NCBI RefSeq assembly: GCF_000265425.1 | Contig: NC_018014.1 | Coordinates: 3,720,001 to 3,784,000 of the forward strand | Reading direction: 5' to 3' | From: Terriglobus roseus DSM 18391 | GTDB taxonomy: Bacteria > Acidobacteriota > Terriglobia > Terriglobales > Acidobacteriaceae | DNA length: 64,000 nucleotides | Shown: positions 1 to 8,429 of the stretch, piece after piece | Numbering within the stretch: the stretch's first letter is position 1 | Layout: each line of letters starts with the position of its first letter | Position numbers and translations under genes: made by a program | The notes under the pieces: generated by a model | Seen by the model: only the letters and a program-made list of their open reading frames with translations | Told to the model about the DNA's origin: nothing | Database searches by the model: none

Positions 1-846
1 AAGCCCTTCAAACAAGCTGTACTGCCGAGAGTACCCAGCAGAAAGCGTGACATCGGGCTTCGCATTCGCCTTCGCCAGAGCGATTCCCGCCCGATTCTGA
101 TCCGCTCGAAGTAGAGCGCTTCGTAGATCAGCTCTGGATTGCAACGCGCGAGACTTCAGTTCCTCAAGCGTATCCGAACCGGGAACCTCGGACGCGACTT
201 GGGGGAGGGGTTGGTCGGCCGGGAGCCCAACGAGTTTTCGCAGGTTCGTTTCGGCGACGGCTAATCGTCCTTGTGCACTCGTTTTGAGGACGACACCACG
301 ATTAATTTCGACCCGCAGTAGGCTCGCTTCAAGCGGTGCAACATCGCCCTCGCGAACACGGGCTTCCGTAAGGCGCAACGCATCTTGATTCACGGATGCG
401 AGGTCATCCAGCAGCTTGAGCTTCTCTTGCTCTGCCACACGTTCCGCAATTCCGCTACGGATCTGGTAAGCGAGCTCCGCCGACCGCTCCTGCAACTCGG
501 CCTCGGCCTGCCCGATCCCGAAGCCAGCCACATCAATCCGCTTGGACCGTTTTCCGAACATCTCTAACGGCTGAGAGTAGTTCGCACCATACTGCTCTTG
601 TCCCAGCGTACCCAGCGGCTTGCCGGTAACTCCATTGGCATTGATCGTGGGCGGGGGACGAACACCAGCTTGGCGAACGGCCCCTTGCGCTTCACCAATT
701 CGCTCACGAATTGACAGCACATCCCTATTTTGAGCGAGTCCCATGCGAACCAGATCGTCCACAGTGGACGGACTGGTTTGCTGCGCACCCACACACGCTG
801 GCGCGATCAGCAATCCGCACAGGAAGGACAAAAGTCTTCCTGGCAT
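1..846 (-). CDS. TolC/CzcC-like outer membrane efflux protein (partial, 3' end beyond window)
   Basis: The frame is open from ATG at 846 to the window edge (282 codons) and starts behind an AGGAG box about 7 bases upstream. The N-terminus is a signal peptide (residues 1-21, ending in VGA). The body is the long, Gln/Arg/Leu-rich amphipathic helix pattern of TolC-family proteins, ending in a beta-strand-like PDVTLSAGYSRQYS. Proteins of this family form the outer-membrane channel of tripartite RND pumps. The neighbouring CDF-like, HMA and MerT-like genes point to metal efflux, as with CzcC. The rest of a czc/cus operon probably lies outside the window to the left. Family assignment is good; the metal is unknown. 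Confidence 0.8.
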   Translation of the reverse strand, partial: MPGRLLSFLCGLLIAPACVGAQQTSPSTVDDLVRMGLAQNRDVLSIRERIGEAQGAVRQAGVRPPPTINANGVTGKPLGTLGQEQYGANYSQPLEMFGKRSKRIDVAGFGIGQAEAELQERSAELAYQIRSGIAERVAEQEKLKLLDDLASVNQDALRLTEARVREGDVAPLEASLLRVEINRGVVLKTSAQGRLAVAETNLRKLVGLPADQPLPQVASEVPGSDTLEELKSRALQSRADLRSALLRADQNRAGIALAKANAKPDVTLSAGYSRQYSLFEGL

Positions 847-889
847 ACATTTCTCCTAATTCCCAAAGGTCAATACAGACGCGGGTGGG

Positions 890-1189
890 CTAGGAGAGCT
901 GTGGAGGGTGTTCGATGTCTTGAGATCTGCTAATGGGCTGCGCCGATAGCATGTCGGTTGAAGCTTCAACGGTCACGGCGGGAGCAACAAAGGTTAGCTG
1001 CGCAACGATAAGAGGGTGTGCGCAGCAGCAGATGCAGTTGTCCGGTGCCTGATGGGTTGGCGGGTGCTTGCCAATGGAGCTCACGACCGAACACTCTGAA
1101 CTCGGCACATCACAGGTAAGCACATCCACACCTATATAAAGGATGAGGAACATCGCCGTGAAGCGAAACGCTTTAGCCCAGAATGCCAC
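890..1189 (-). CDS. Small Cys-rich membrane-anchored protein upstream of the efflux channel
   Basis: A frame of about 90-100 residues read in the same direction as the TolC-like gene, 43 bases upstream of it. A hydrophobic segment (FLILYIGVDVLTC) is followed by a CICCC cluster and an acidic/Pro-rich tail ending HPPQLS. I chose a GTG start at 1189 because it adds basic residues before the membrane segment. An ATG at 1153 is the alternative, and neither has a good ribosome site. Small Cys-cluster proteins of this kind often precede metal RND operons, so a metal-binding or sensing role is plausible but inferred. It is divergent from the CDF-like gene, with a roughly 70-base promoter gap. Confidence 0.5.
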   Translation of the reverse strand: MAFWAKAFRFTAMFLILYIGVDVLTCDVPSSECSVVSSIGKHPPTHQAPDNCICCCAHPLIVAQLTFVAPAVTVEASTDMLSAQPISRSQDIEHPPQLS

Positions 1190-1262
1190 ATCACATTTTA
1201 GCCTGTGTTGCGAACGGTATGCTGCGAGCCCGGAATCACCATAGCCGCATCCAAAGCGATAG

Positions 1263-1871
1263 ATGGAACAGATGCTCGAAAATCCGGCGAAACTGCCAGC
1301 TTTTTCAGTAAGGCAGCTCCAACTTCTCACAGTAGGATGGATGTCCGTCGAACTGTGCGTTGCGCTCTTCACTGGGATTCGGGCTCGCAGCGTTGCGCTT
1401 ACCGCCTTCGGTGCGGATAGTGGGATTGAACTGCTTTCAGCACTCGTCGTTCTTCGGCGTTTCTCCTCCAGATCGATCTCAGAACGCCTGGCAGCCCGGA
1501 TCTCTGGGGTTCTCCTATATGCCCTTGCAGCTTACATTCTGGTCACCTCGGGACTGAGTCTCCTGAGTCCCCGGCTCCAGCCAGAGCCTACGGTGCTCGG
1601 CATTGGGCTGCTCATCGCCGCCGCGATCATCATGCCTCTGCTTGGACGGGCCAAGAAGAAGCTCGCAGCCCGGACAGGAAGCCGTGCCTTACGCGCGGAC
1701 GCAGCGCAGAGCAACATCTGCGCCTATATGTCTTGGATCGCTCTGGCTGGTCTTCTGATTAACTTCTTCTTCCACTTCGCGTGGGCCGATTCAGCCGCCG
1801 CATTGCTTCTGCTCCCCATTGTTCTGAAAGAGGCTGGTGAAGCCAGCAAGGGCGAGGTCTGCGAATGCTGA
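1263..1871 (+). CDS. CDF-like cation efflux membrane protein (short)
   Basis: 202 residues with about five to six hydrophobic segments. Two of them carry the Asp residues expected at the zinc site of cation diffusion facilitators: FGADSGIELLSA in the second helix and RADAAQSN before the fifth. The His partners of the usual HxxxD motifs are not present in the normal positions, and the C-terminal cytoplasmic dimer domain of full-length CDF proteins (about 300 residues) is absent. It is therefore either a member of a short CDF-like subfamily or a divergent one. It would act in the inner membrane, exporting divalent metal by proton antiport. It starts the rightward metal operon and is followed 24 bases later by a Cys-rich peptide gene. 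Confidence 0.65.
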   Translation: MEQMLENPAKLPAFSVRQLQLLTVGWMSVELCVALFTGIRARSVALTAFGADSGIELLSALVVLRRFSSRSISERLAARISGVLLYALAAYILVTSGLSLLSPRLQPEPTVLGIGLLIAAAIIMPLLGRAKKKLAARTGSRALRADAAQSNICAYMSWIALAGLLINFFFHFAWADSAAALLLLPIVLKEAGEASKGEVCEC

Positions 1872-1895
1872 AGACCAAAGGAATATAGTTAAGAC

Positions 1896-2252
1896 GTGCG
1901 CAGGTGCTCCAGCATCGTGGCTGTTTTCATCATGCTCGTCATGATGATGCCGGTCCTTGCCTGCGCCTCAGCTCCGACGATGACTCGGATGGAGCAGGAC
2001 TGCTGCCAGCAAATGCACGGCAAGTGTGGCGAGATGGCGAAGCAGGGATGCTGCCAGATCGACGTCCGAAACGACGCCAGTCAGCTACCCGCTCACGTCG
2101 TAGCAGCGCCGGTTCTTCCACTTGTGGCGATAGCGTTCCTGTATCCGCTGCTGTTCGAGCTGCCCGCATCTGTCGGCCATCCGTGGCGGTTGCCGAATCA
2201 ACATTCCCCGCCGGGTCTCCTGATCGCTTCCACCATCGTTCTCCGCATCTGA
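1896..2252 (+). CDS. Secreted or membrane Cys-rich small protein, metal block
   Basis: 118 residues starting at GTG 1896, behind an AAGGAA sequence about 16 bases upstream. A signal or anchor helix (residues 7-24) precedes a cluster DCCQQMHGKCGEMAKQGCC that looks suited to binding soft metals, followed by a second hydrophobic segment (about 70-90) and a short tail. No known domain was recognised. Its place between an exporter-like gene and an outer-membrane-type gene suggests periplasmic metal binding or handling. The overlapping frames on both strands here have no such pattern and were not kept. Confidence 0.55.
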   Translation: MRRCSSIVAVFIMLVMMMPVLACASAPTMTRMEQDCCQQMHGKCGEMAKQGCCQIDVRNDASQLPAHVVAAPVLPLVAIAFLYPLLFELPASVGHPWRLPNQHSPPGLLIASTIVLRI

Positions 2253-2323
2253 TCCGCTCCCCAGGCCAAGTGACTTGCACGCCTCTGCGTGCCTGAAGTT
2301 CATTTGCAACCAAGGAGCAAACA

Positions 2324-3181
2324 ATGAAACATCTCGCCATCCTGGCGGGTGTGCTGATGCTGTCCGCACCAGCCTGGGCCTCAGACCACGGCCCCGTCTT
2401 CGGCTACGCTACCCCAGTCAATTCCCAAGGGGAAGTCAGCTGCGACACCGGACTCTTCGGCCGCAACGGCAGCCGGGGTACGCAGCTTTCGACCGGCACG
2501 GCATGTGGCTACGGCCTAACCCCACACCTCACGTTCACCGCGTTCGTTCCAGCCACCTTCGGCAGCGGATCGCTGCCCGAGTCGCGCATCTTCCCCACAG
2601 GGGGATGGACTGCTGGTGCGTCGTGGCGCTTCTTTCACTCCGTCACCCAGGTAGGGAAACGGCTAGAAGCAACAGGTTCGCTGGCACTTGTGGTGCCCGG
2701 ACCGCAAGCGGATACGGGCATCCTTGGAAGCGTTAACCGGGCTCCCGGAATTGCCGGTACGCTGGCGGCCGGTTTTGCCTCGCGCAGTCAGTACCTCTGG
2801 CTTGGAGGCGGGTACACCGGCTTCTTCGAAAAGGGAGGTAGCAGACGACCCAACACCATCTCGTGGAGTACGGTGTACGGTTTCCGACCCGCGAAGCTGC
2901 GGCGCGGCTACGACCAGTGGGACTACCGAGGACTGGTTGAGTTCACCGGTGAGCACACAGGCGGCGTTCGCGTTCAGAATGCGGCCGTGCCCGATAGCAG
3001 CTCTACATCGATATGGCTCGGGCCATCGGTTCTCGCGATCTTCAAGAACGTGGCGATTGAAGGCGGCGTACAGGCACCGCTCTATCGCAATGTTTCCACG
3101 ACCCTCTATGGGCACGAAAATGTTCGCTTTGCCCTCAACTTCAGCTATCTCCGGTTCTCGTCTCAGACGACCAAACACTAA
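2324..3181 (+). CDS. Predicted outer membrane beta-barrel protein of the metal block
   Basis: 285 residues, ATG behind AAGGAG. There is a clear signal peptide (MKHLAILAGVLMLSAPAWA, cleavage near 20). The mature part is rich in alternating polar/apolar strands with Gly, Tyr and Thr and ends in an aromatic-rich strand, as expected for an outer-membrane barrel. It lacks cytoplasmic features. In metal-resistance clusters such proteins are usually of unknown transport function. The next gene (HMA protein) begins 9 bases after the stop, so the two are almost certainly co-transcribed. Confidence 0.65.
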   Translation: MKHLAILAGVLMLSAPAWASDHGPVFGYATPVNSQGEVSCDTGLFGRNGSRGTQLSTGTACGYGLTPHLTFTAFVPATFGSGSLPESRIFPTGGWTAGASWRFFHSVTQVGKRLEATGSLALVVPGPQADTGILGSVNRAPGIAGTLAAGFASRSQYLWLGGGYTGFFEKGGSRRPNTISWSTVYGFRPAKLRRGYDQWDYRGLVEFTGEHTGGVRVQNAAVPDSSSTSIWLGPSVLAIFKNVAIEGGVQAPLYRNVSTTLYGHENVRFALNFSYLRFSSQTTKH

Positions 3182-3190
3182 GGATCAACC

Positions 3191-3676
3191 ATGAATAAGC
3201 TTCTTGTTCTCACCGCTCTTTCGCTCTCCACGCTCGCCGCTCACGCCGAGTACAACCAAGTAAATATGACGGTCTTCGGGATGGATTGTGCTCCGTGCGC
3301 CCATGCAATCCACGTCTCTATGAAGGGTATCCAGGGAGTGAACAAGGTCGACGTAGACCTGAATACCGGCCTCGTTTCGATTCAACTAACAGCGGGTAAC
3401 GGCGCAGGCATGCAGCAGTTTAACCAAGCCGTAGAGAAGAACGGATTCACGCATAAGGACGCAAAGATCGTCGCCACGGGCAAAATCACCGGCACAACCG
3501 CTGCACCCGTCTTCGAGGTAACCGGCACGGGCGACCGGTATTCGCTTGCCGGTGCGGGAACCAACATCTCTTCTCTTCTTGGAAAAATGGTCACTGTTGC
3601 GGGAACCCTTCCGCAAGCCTCTAAGGGCAAGGTTCCAGACACGCTCAGGTATGAATCCATCGCGGAGGCGAAATGA
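3191..3676 (+). CDS. Secreted HMA (heavy-metal-associated) domain protein, MerP-like
   Basis: 161 residues with a signal peptide (residues 1-19, ending AHA). The HMA domain (about 22-95) contains the metal-binding loop GMDCAPCAHAI at about residues 31-41, with the two Cys that bind Cu(I), Zn or Hg in this family. A C-terminal extension of about 60 residues (beta-rich) is not part of the classical 70-residue MerP. It would act in the periplasm, handing metal to a membrane transporter. The last four bases overlap the start of the MerT/MerC-like gene (ATGA), so they are translationally coupled. Confidence 0.8.
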   Translation: MNKLLVLTALSLSTLAAHAEYNQVNMTVFGMDCAPCAHAIHVSMKGIQGVNKVDVDLNTGLVSIQLTAGNGAGMQQFNQAVEKNGFTHKDAKIVATGKITGTTAAPVFEVTGTGDRYSLAGAGTNISSLLGKMVTVAGTLPQASKGKVPDTLRYESIAEAK

Positions 3677-4104
3677 TCGCTGCGACATCCTCCATCGCAC
3701 CAGAACGCAGGGCCAGACGAGCGGCCCTGATGAACTACTTCTCCCTTTTCAGTTCCTTCAGCACGCTCATTTGCTGCGCGTTGCCGTCCGTACTTGTGCT
3801 CCTTGGAATGGGTACTGCCGTCGCTTCTCTGCTCTCGGCCGCACCTTGGCTGGTCAGCCTGTCCCGCCATAAAATTTGGACGTTCAGCATCGCAGGGGTT
3901 CTCATCGCCTGCAGCTTCGCGATGACTTATGTCATAGCGCCGCGGCTGCGTGTGGGGGAGACCTGTGACGCTGATGATCCGACCACCTGTGGCGAAGTCA
4001 GTAAATTAAGCAGGGTCTTGCTTTGGGGATCGGCCATCATCTACAGCGGCGGTTTCTTCGTCGCCTACCTGCTCGGACCCATCCTCAACTACATGGATCG
4101 CTAG
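3673..4104 (+). CDS. MerT/MerC-like membrane metal transport protein
   Basis: 143 residues (or 124 from the Met at 3730) with three to four membrane helices. The first helix carries the vicinal cysteines ICCALPSVLVLLG, similar to the Hg-binding CC pair in MerT/MerC/MerF transporters. A loop with C-DADDPTT-C precedes the last helix. Coupling to the HMA protein mimics the merT-merP pair, but no mercuric reductase or MerR is visible. The substrate could be another soft metal, and the direction of transport cannot be told from sequence. It is the last gene before a strong hairpin. Confidence 0.6.
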   Translation: MIAATSSIAPERRARRAALMNYFSLFSSFSTLICCALPSVLVLLGMGTAVASLLSAAPWLVSLSRHKIWTFSIAGVLIACSFAMTYVIAPRLRVGETCDADDPTTCGEVSKLSRVLLWGSAIIYSGGFFVAYLLGPILNYMDR

Positions 4105-4107
4105 CCG

Positions 4108-4138
4108 CTCACAGCCGGAAACATAAACCGGCTGTGAG
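4108..4138 (+). terminator. Hairpin after the metal operon
   Basis: A perfect 11-bp stem (CTCACAGCCGG / CCGGCTGTGAG) with a 9-base loop lies 3 bases after the stop of the MerT-like gene. The following run (tctgttct) is only moderately T-rich, so it is either a weak intrinsic terminator or an RNA-stabilising hairpin. Confidence 0.7.
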
Positions 4139-4232
4139 TCTGTTCTAACCCCGTGGTTGTCGGATCGCCATTCTTGGCTTGGTTGTGCCCGGCTGTCTTC
4201 TTGTAATTCTGTAAATACACAATGATGGACAG

Positions 4233-4700
4233 CTACCGTTGCCGCGCTCGCCTTGCAGACGGTCGGTCACCCATTTCTTTGAAGAGCAACACGTTCTTTG
4301 CCTGGGGCGCTACCGTCGCAAAACTCAAGGCACTTTGTTCATGCCCTTCAGGATGTTGCTCTCGCCAGAGGACTCGCAAGAACTCCGGCCAGTCGTTTTG
4401 GACGTAGAACGTGCGTGTCACTTTCGCGTGGCATGGCAAGCACAGCGTCAGCATTTTCGCCGGATCGCTGTTCCCTGCTTCTCGGTGATGTACCGCGACT
4501 GACCGCTTTCCGCGCTTCACAGTTGTGCACCCTGGTACGCGACAACGGTAGTCGTCACGCTTCAGCACTTCCTCACGATGGCCACCGAAGTATTCCTCGT
4601 CTTGGCGCTTCAGCGTGTAGCACGTCGAACACAGGCCCTTTGCGAGAACCTTGGCGTTCCCACATGGGCAATGCATCACGATCTGCTTCGGCTTCGTCAT
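4233..4700 (-). CDS. HNH-type endonuclease-like protein
   Basis: 155 residues. It starts with a small zinc-ribbon-like part (CPCGNAKVLAKGLCSTC, residues 11-27). An HNH-like core follows, with CRVPGC (53-58), AVHHREAGN and LCLPCHAKV, the two CxxC pairs and HH expected for a Zn-stabilised HNH fold. The start ATG overlaps the stop of the recombinase upstream by four bases, so the two form one transcript. HNH proteins cut DNA; pairing with a serine recombinase suggests a mobile-element accessory role, but the target is unknown. Confidence 0.7.
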   Translation of the reverse strand: MTKPKQIVMHCPCGNAKVLAKGLCSTCYTLKRQDEEYFGGHREEVLKRDDYRCRVPGCTTVKRGKRSVAVHHREAGNSDPAKMLTLCLPCHAKVTRTFYVQNDWPEFLRVLWREQHPEGHEQSALSFATVAPQAKNVLLFKEMGDRPSARRARQR

Positions 4701-5404
4701 GAGGACCCTGCGCCGATCGCTCTCGTTCTATAGCGGTGCAGAGTCATTCGCGAAACTCCAAACTCTCGCGCAAGCACCGAAGGTTTCTCCCCGGCTTCAA
4801 ACCTCTGCACGAGCGAAACGACGACTTCCGCACTCAGCGTTCTTGGCCTGCCTTTGTACACGCCACGCTTTTTGGCCAGCTCAATTCCCTCTCGTTGGCG
4901 CTCACGAATCAGCTGCCTTTCAAACTCTGCAATGGCTCCCATAACGCTCAACAATAGATTCGCCATCGGCGAGTCCTCGCCGATGAAGATGAGATTTTCC
5001 TTGCGGAACTCGACGCGTACGCCTCGCTCCGTCAAGCCGAAAACCAGCTTGCGAAGATCATCCAGGTTGCGGCCGAGTCGATCCATCGAGTGACACACCA
5101 CAGTGTCTCCCTCGCGGACGAACGAAAGCATCGCTGTGAGTTGTGGCCGTTTCACGTCTTTTCCTGAAACACGATCCACGAAGCGGCGGTCCACCGTCAC
5201 GCCTTCGAGCTGGCGGTCCTCACGCTGATCGAGAGTGCTCACTCGGATGTACCCGACGCACTGACCTTTCGTGGGCCGAGCCGACTTTACGGCTTTTGCC
5301 GGTTTCGCGGGCCGAGGTGGTTTAGCAGTCTTCGTCGGCTGCGTCTGTCTCACGCCCTTTTTTGTAACAGTAAGCTCTTTGACCCGCGCCATTAGTCGTA
5401 TCAT
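4697..5404 (-). CDS. Serine recombinase (resolvase/invertase family)
   Basis: 235 residues. A Lys/Pro/Ala-rich N-terminal extension of about 45 residues is followed by the catalytic domain GYIRVSTLDQ (active Ser about 56), then CHSMDRLGRNLDDL, and GAIAEFERQLIRERQREGI in helix E. A C-terminal helix-turn-helix contains SVLAREFGVSRMTLHRYR. This is the layout of Tn3-type resolvases and DNA invertases. It would cut and rejoin DNA at short crossover sites, for plasmid dimer resolution or transposon resolution. The basic extension is unusual for the family. It is co-transcribed with the HNH gene. Confidence 0.9.
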   Translation of the reverse strand: MIRLMARVKELTVTKKGVRQTQPTKTAKPPRPAKPAKAVKSARPTKGQCVGYIRVSTLDQREDRQLEGVTVDRRFVDRVSGKDVKRPQLTAMLSFVREGDTVVCHSMDRLGRNLDDLRKLVFGLTERGVRVEFRKENLIFIGEDSPMANLLLSVMGAIAEFERQLIRERQREGIELAKKRGVYKGRPRTLSAEVVVSLVQRFEAGEKPSVLAREFGVSRMTLHRYRTRAIGAGSS

Positions 5405-5460
5405 AAAGGAGAATTCAACCTTTCGATACGGGATTTCGAGGGGAGCTGTTACGTATCGTT
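5397..5460. promoter_or_regulatory. Possible res/operator site of the serine recombinase
   Basis: Three copies of the hexamer CGTATC or its complement (5397-5402, 5425-5430, 5452-5457) sit around the recombinase start with spacings of about 27 bases. Resolvases often bind sites directly upstream of their own gene. This is only a pattern and could be chance. Confidence 0.25.
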
Positions 5461-5685
5461 GAGGTATACCCCAACGACATGGCTAGCAGACCACTTTAGC
5501 GGTACCCGGCACATTGGTACATCAGGTATCTCCTGCTTGTGCCGTGGTAAAGAAGCTGATCCAGCGGCGCGCGCTGTCTGCGGAATCTCATCCCACCCGG
5601 ACAACGTGAATGGGAAGTTCTTGTGGTCGGGGCTGAAGCATTCAGTCAGATTGCCTTATCTCCTGTAATGCGTTACAAGGGCAGG

Positions 5686-6549
5686 ATGGCCCACACGATC
5701 TCGACATGGATTCAACATCCCGCTTATGGTCACGGACAGATAAGCGGTGAGCATAATGAGAACTTTTGGGTGGTCCGGTTCGTTACAGCTGGCGAAAAGA
5801 CGATCCTTAAAACGGCCATCGTGCTGGACGGGCATCCTCCGAGCCCAGAATTTAAGTTCAACGAGAAGGGCCTAGCGGCGAAAGCTCCCAAGAAGACTAA
5901 GGCAGCGGCACTCAGCTTCGAACATTTGTTAGAACGATTCCTTGCGGCATACCCAGACGGAGTGAACGGTAAGCTTTTCGACGAAGACGAGCGTCGCTAT
6001 AAAGCGTCCGCGTCGGAATCCTTCAAAAGCCAACTTAGTGAAGCAGAACTCAAACGCCTCATTGAGGGCTCGTTGTTCGATGAAGTCTCAAAGCGGGCTT
6101 TAGACCTTCTGAAAGCGACAAACCTTGTTTTTCACATCGAGGGGATGAGGTTTCGGGACGGACTCAAGACAGACGAAGGCAAGAAGCTCTTCGCGAACGG
6201 TCTTTACGATCATTTGTACGGCAGCGCCCCTGAAGAAGAGCGGTTCCAGAATTACCTCCTCGTGCTACGTCAACTTAACGCGCTGTCGTGGCCCATGGCT
6301 ACGTACTTCCAGTTTCTTGCCAGTGGCGGAGAAGCTATGTTTATGAAGCCGACAGTTTCGCAGAGAATCGCGGAGTCCGTTAACGTGGCTTTGAATTACA
6401 AGCCAGAACCAAACTGGCTTACATACTGCCAACTCTTAGACGTCGCAAAGAATGTCAGAAGGCGTCTTCACGAAGCGGGCCAGGAGGTCCACTCTGCCTT
6501 TGATGTCCAGAGCTTCATGTGGTGTGCATACGATCAATCCAAGAAGTAG
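5686..6549 (+). CDS. Uncharacterised protein paired with a nuclease-like gene
   Basis: 287 residues from ATG 5686; the frame extends upstream to GTG 5623 and ATG 5668, but the segment beginning MAHTISTWIQHPAYG looks like a natural N-terminus. The first 60 residues (HPAYGHGQISGEH, FWVVRFVTAGEKTI) resemble a small beta-barrel. The remainder is helical and charged. No family was recognised. The 3' end lies about 20 bases before the start of the PD-(D/E)xK-like gene, so the two probably form an operon. A two-gene unit of unknown plus nuclease is typical of defence cargo, but that is inference. Confidence 0.6.
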   Translation: MAHTISTWIQHPAYGHGQISGEHNENFWVVRFVTAGEKTILKTAIVLDGHPPSPEFKFNEKGLAAKAPKKTKAAALSFEHLLERFLAAYPDGVNGKLFDEDERRYKASASESFKSQLSEAELKRLIEGSLFDEVSKRALDLLKATNLVFHIEGMRFRDGLKTDEGKKLFANGLYDHLYGSAPEEERFQNYLLVLRQLNALSWPMATYFQFLASGGEAMFMKPTVSQRIAESVNVALNYKPEPNWLTYCQLLDVAKNVRRRLHEAGQEVHSAFDVQSFMWCAYDQSKK

Positions 6550-6569
6550 CCATCGAGGGTTCGTTCCAA

Positions 6570-7373
6570 ATGAAGCAAGATCTTCTGAGTTCGTCGTACG
6601 CGGCTCTGCTTCTTGGCGCCAGAGCGGCTTCAAAGGCGAACTTTGACGCACGCGGCTACGCTCTGAGCTGGAAGGCCAATCTACTAGAAATTCTGCCAAT
6701 GGACGCCATCGCAAAAGACCTAGCAGCCGGTGCAGGATGCGAACTCGACGGAAAGCTGAGGGCGGCCCATTCCTCTGCCGCTCTCGCTGTGAACACCTTC
6801 GGACCTTGGCGAGAGGAGCCCTATGCTATGAGGATCGGTGATGCCGATCGATTCGCAACCATGAGCTTCGAGGCTGTTTGCCCCACGGGCCTGCGCGGAA
6901 CAGCTCCTCACCTCGATCTATTGGCGACCGGCCCTTCGATCGTAGCGGTCGAATCCAAATGTACCGAATGGATGTCACGCAAAGCAGCACAGTTTTCGCC
7001 TGCTTATGACACTCTCGAGAAAACGCACGGGCACTCCCCATGGTTCACTCAGATCCGTATGTCACGGGACAAACCGAACAGATACAGTTTTTTAGATTCT
7101 GCTCAACTGATCAAGCACGCCTTAGGGCTCATCACTCGCTATGAAGCAAGACCAGTGGAGCTGTTCTATCTCTACTGGGAACCCCGGAACGCAGATGAAT
7201 GGTCCCAATGCGCGGTGCACCGTGCGGAAGCAAAGGACTTGGCCTCGCAAGTAGGCAATGCCAGCGTTACCTTGCGAGCACTCAGCTATCTAGAGTTATG
7301 GTCGGAATGGGAAGTAAAAGATGCTCCTGCACATCTTCCCTACTTGCGAACCCGTTACGACTGCAGTGTATGA
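6570..7373 (+). CDS. PD-(D/E)xK-like restriction endonuclease-like protein
   Basis: 267 residues from ATG 6570 (MKQDLLSSSYAALL). The frame runs on upstream inside the previous gene, which I take as spurious. The segment PHLDLLATG followed by IVAVESKCTEW fits the D...ExK core of PD-(D/E)xK nucleases, with Asp in the first strand and Glu-Ser-Lys in the second. Flanking helices contain conserved-looking FTQIRMSRD and DSAQLIKHALGL. This arrangement resembles PGN_0703-type restriction-endonuclease-like proteins of about 280 residues. It is probably a DNA-cleaving effector. The family name is a recollection; the catalytic pattern is visible. Confidence 0.65.
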   Translation: MKQDLLSSSYAALLLGARAASKANFDARGYALSWKANLLEILPMDAIAKDLAAGAGCELDGKLRAAHSSAALAVNTFGPWREEPYAMRIGDADRFATMSFEAVCPTGLRGTAPHLDLLATGPSIVAVESKCTEWMSRKAAQFSPAYDTLEKTHGHSPWFTQIRMSRDKPNRYSFLDSAQLIKHALGLITRYEARPVELFYLYWEPRNADEWSQCAVHRAEAKDLASQVGNASVTLRALSYLELWSEWEVKDAPAHLPYLRTRYDCSV

Positions 7374-8429
7374 GCTACACCTTCCCTCGCCTCTTTGTAG
7401 AGGGTGCTTCGGTCTCCGGGAGTCGGCTGCATAGGTTGATGATGACGTGAGCGCTCGATGGAGAGGGCTGGAATGTTTAAACTGGGCGGTATCGTAGCCA
7501 GACTGCTGGCCGGCGCCTGCCAGTAAGGCTGCAGATATCGGGAAACCCGAGCGGCTCGTCGTTCGTGGTGCGTGGCAGTTCCACAGAGCGACCGGAGTCG
7601 AGTTGGAAGAGCACGGGTTGGGCCCGCCACCGCCCAGAACCGGCTACATCAAACCTTTACAAACCACACGTCTTGAAAGAACGTGCAAATCGTTCGACCA
7701 TTCCCACATAGGGCTGATCATTCCGTAGCTTTCCACGCGTTGCTCAAGAGAGCAACGTCGGTCGCCAAGCGTTCGGCTGTGAAGTTAAAGTCAGCTTACG
7801 GATGAGTGGTGTAAGGCACCTTCCCTCTGAAGCTAGCTTCCCCAAACGCATCGAATGATTAACGTGCGTCTGATCCCATCACAGCCAACAAGCGTGGCTT
7901 GACTGTTTGAAGTTGAAGCTACGGACAGCCCCGGGGTCTGCTGAGTCCAGTAAGTGCAAAGAATCAAAGGCGGATACCGCCCAGCAGGCTTTCGCCAATT
8001 AGTCTCCGGACGGTTCGTGTGCCAAATAGCATGATCAGAAACGTACCACCTAAAAGAGACAAACGACACACCTGCTTCCCTACCGCGTTTCAGGAAGGAC
8101 CAGCGTGTCAGCCATACAGCGATCACCGACAACAAAGCCTAGGCCCTGCACTCGCAACAGTGAAAACGCAGCAGGACATTTGCACGAACCGAAAGTGCGG
8201 ACACAAGAAGCAGCCTCGTCAGATTCATGGAACCGACTACAAAGAAACAATCGCAACTACCGCGGTGGAAATGACGGCCGTCGTGGAAACCGGCGTCCTC
8301 GCCGAGTTTGCAGCAGGATCGGTACAATCTTCTACGCAGCAAAAGTCACTCACCATCTCCACCTAGCCAACAGGTTCAGCTAAAGGCCCGTCTGAAAACG
8401 AGTCCGCACCAGCCGCTCTCAGATGGCGC
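7374..8429. other. About 1 kb without a convincing gene; remnant-like DNA
   Basis: Several short frames occur on both strands, but none has a ribosome site, a domain pattern or consistent codon use. One copy of the B-type transposon end lies at 8017-8068. The stretch is most likely decayed mobile-element sequence separating the nuclease pair from the LOG-type gene. Confidence 0.5.
8017..8068 (+). repeat. B-type transposon end (solitary copy)
   Basis: It contains GTGTGCCAAATAGC, a GTACCACCTAAA-like second unit and the tip ACGACA, matching the ends seen at 35149-35368, 39498-39548, 39611-39665 and 46300-46349. No partner in inverted orientation was found nearby. Confidence 0.55.

Noticed and set aside
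1939..2369. Minus-strand frames opposite the Cys-rich peptide gene
   Set aside because: Arg/Ser-rich shadows; the plus-strand frame has a signal sequence and Cys cluster instead.
8019..8383. Two overlapping plus-strand frames of 92-115 codons
   Set aside because: Start inside the B-type end, composition is random-like and there is no ribosome site.
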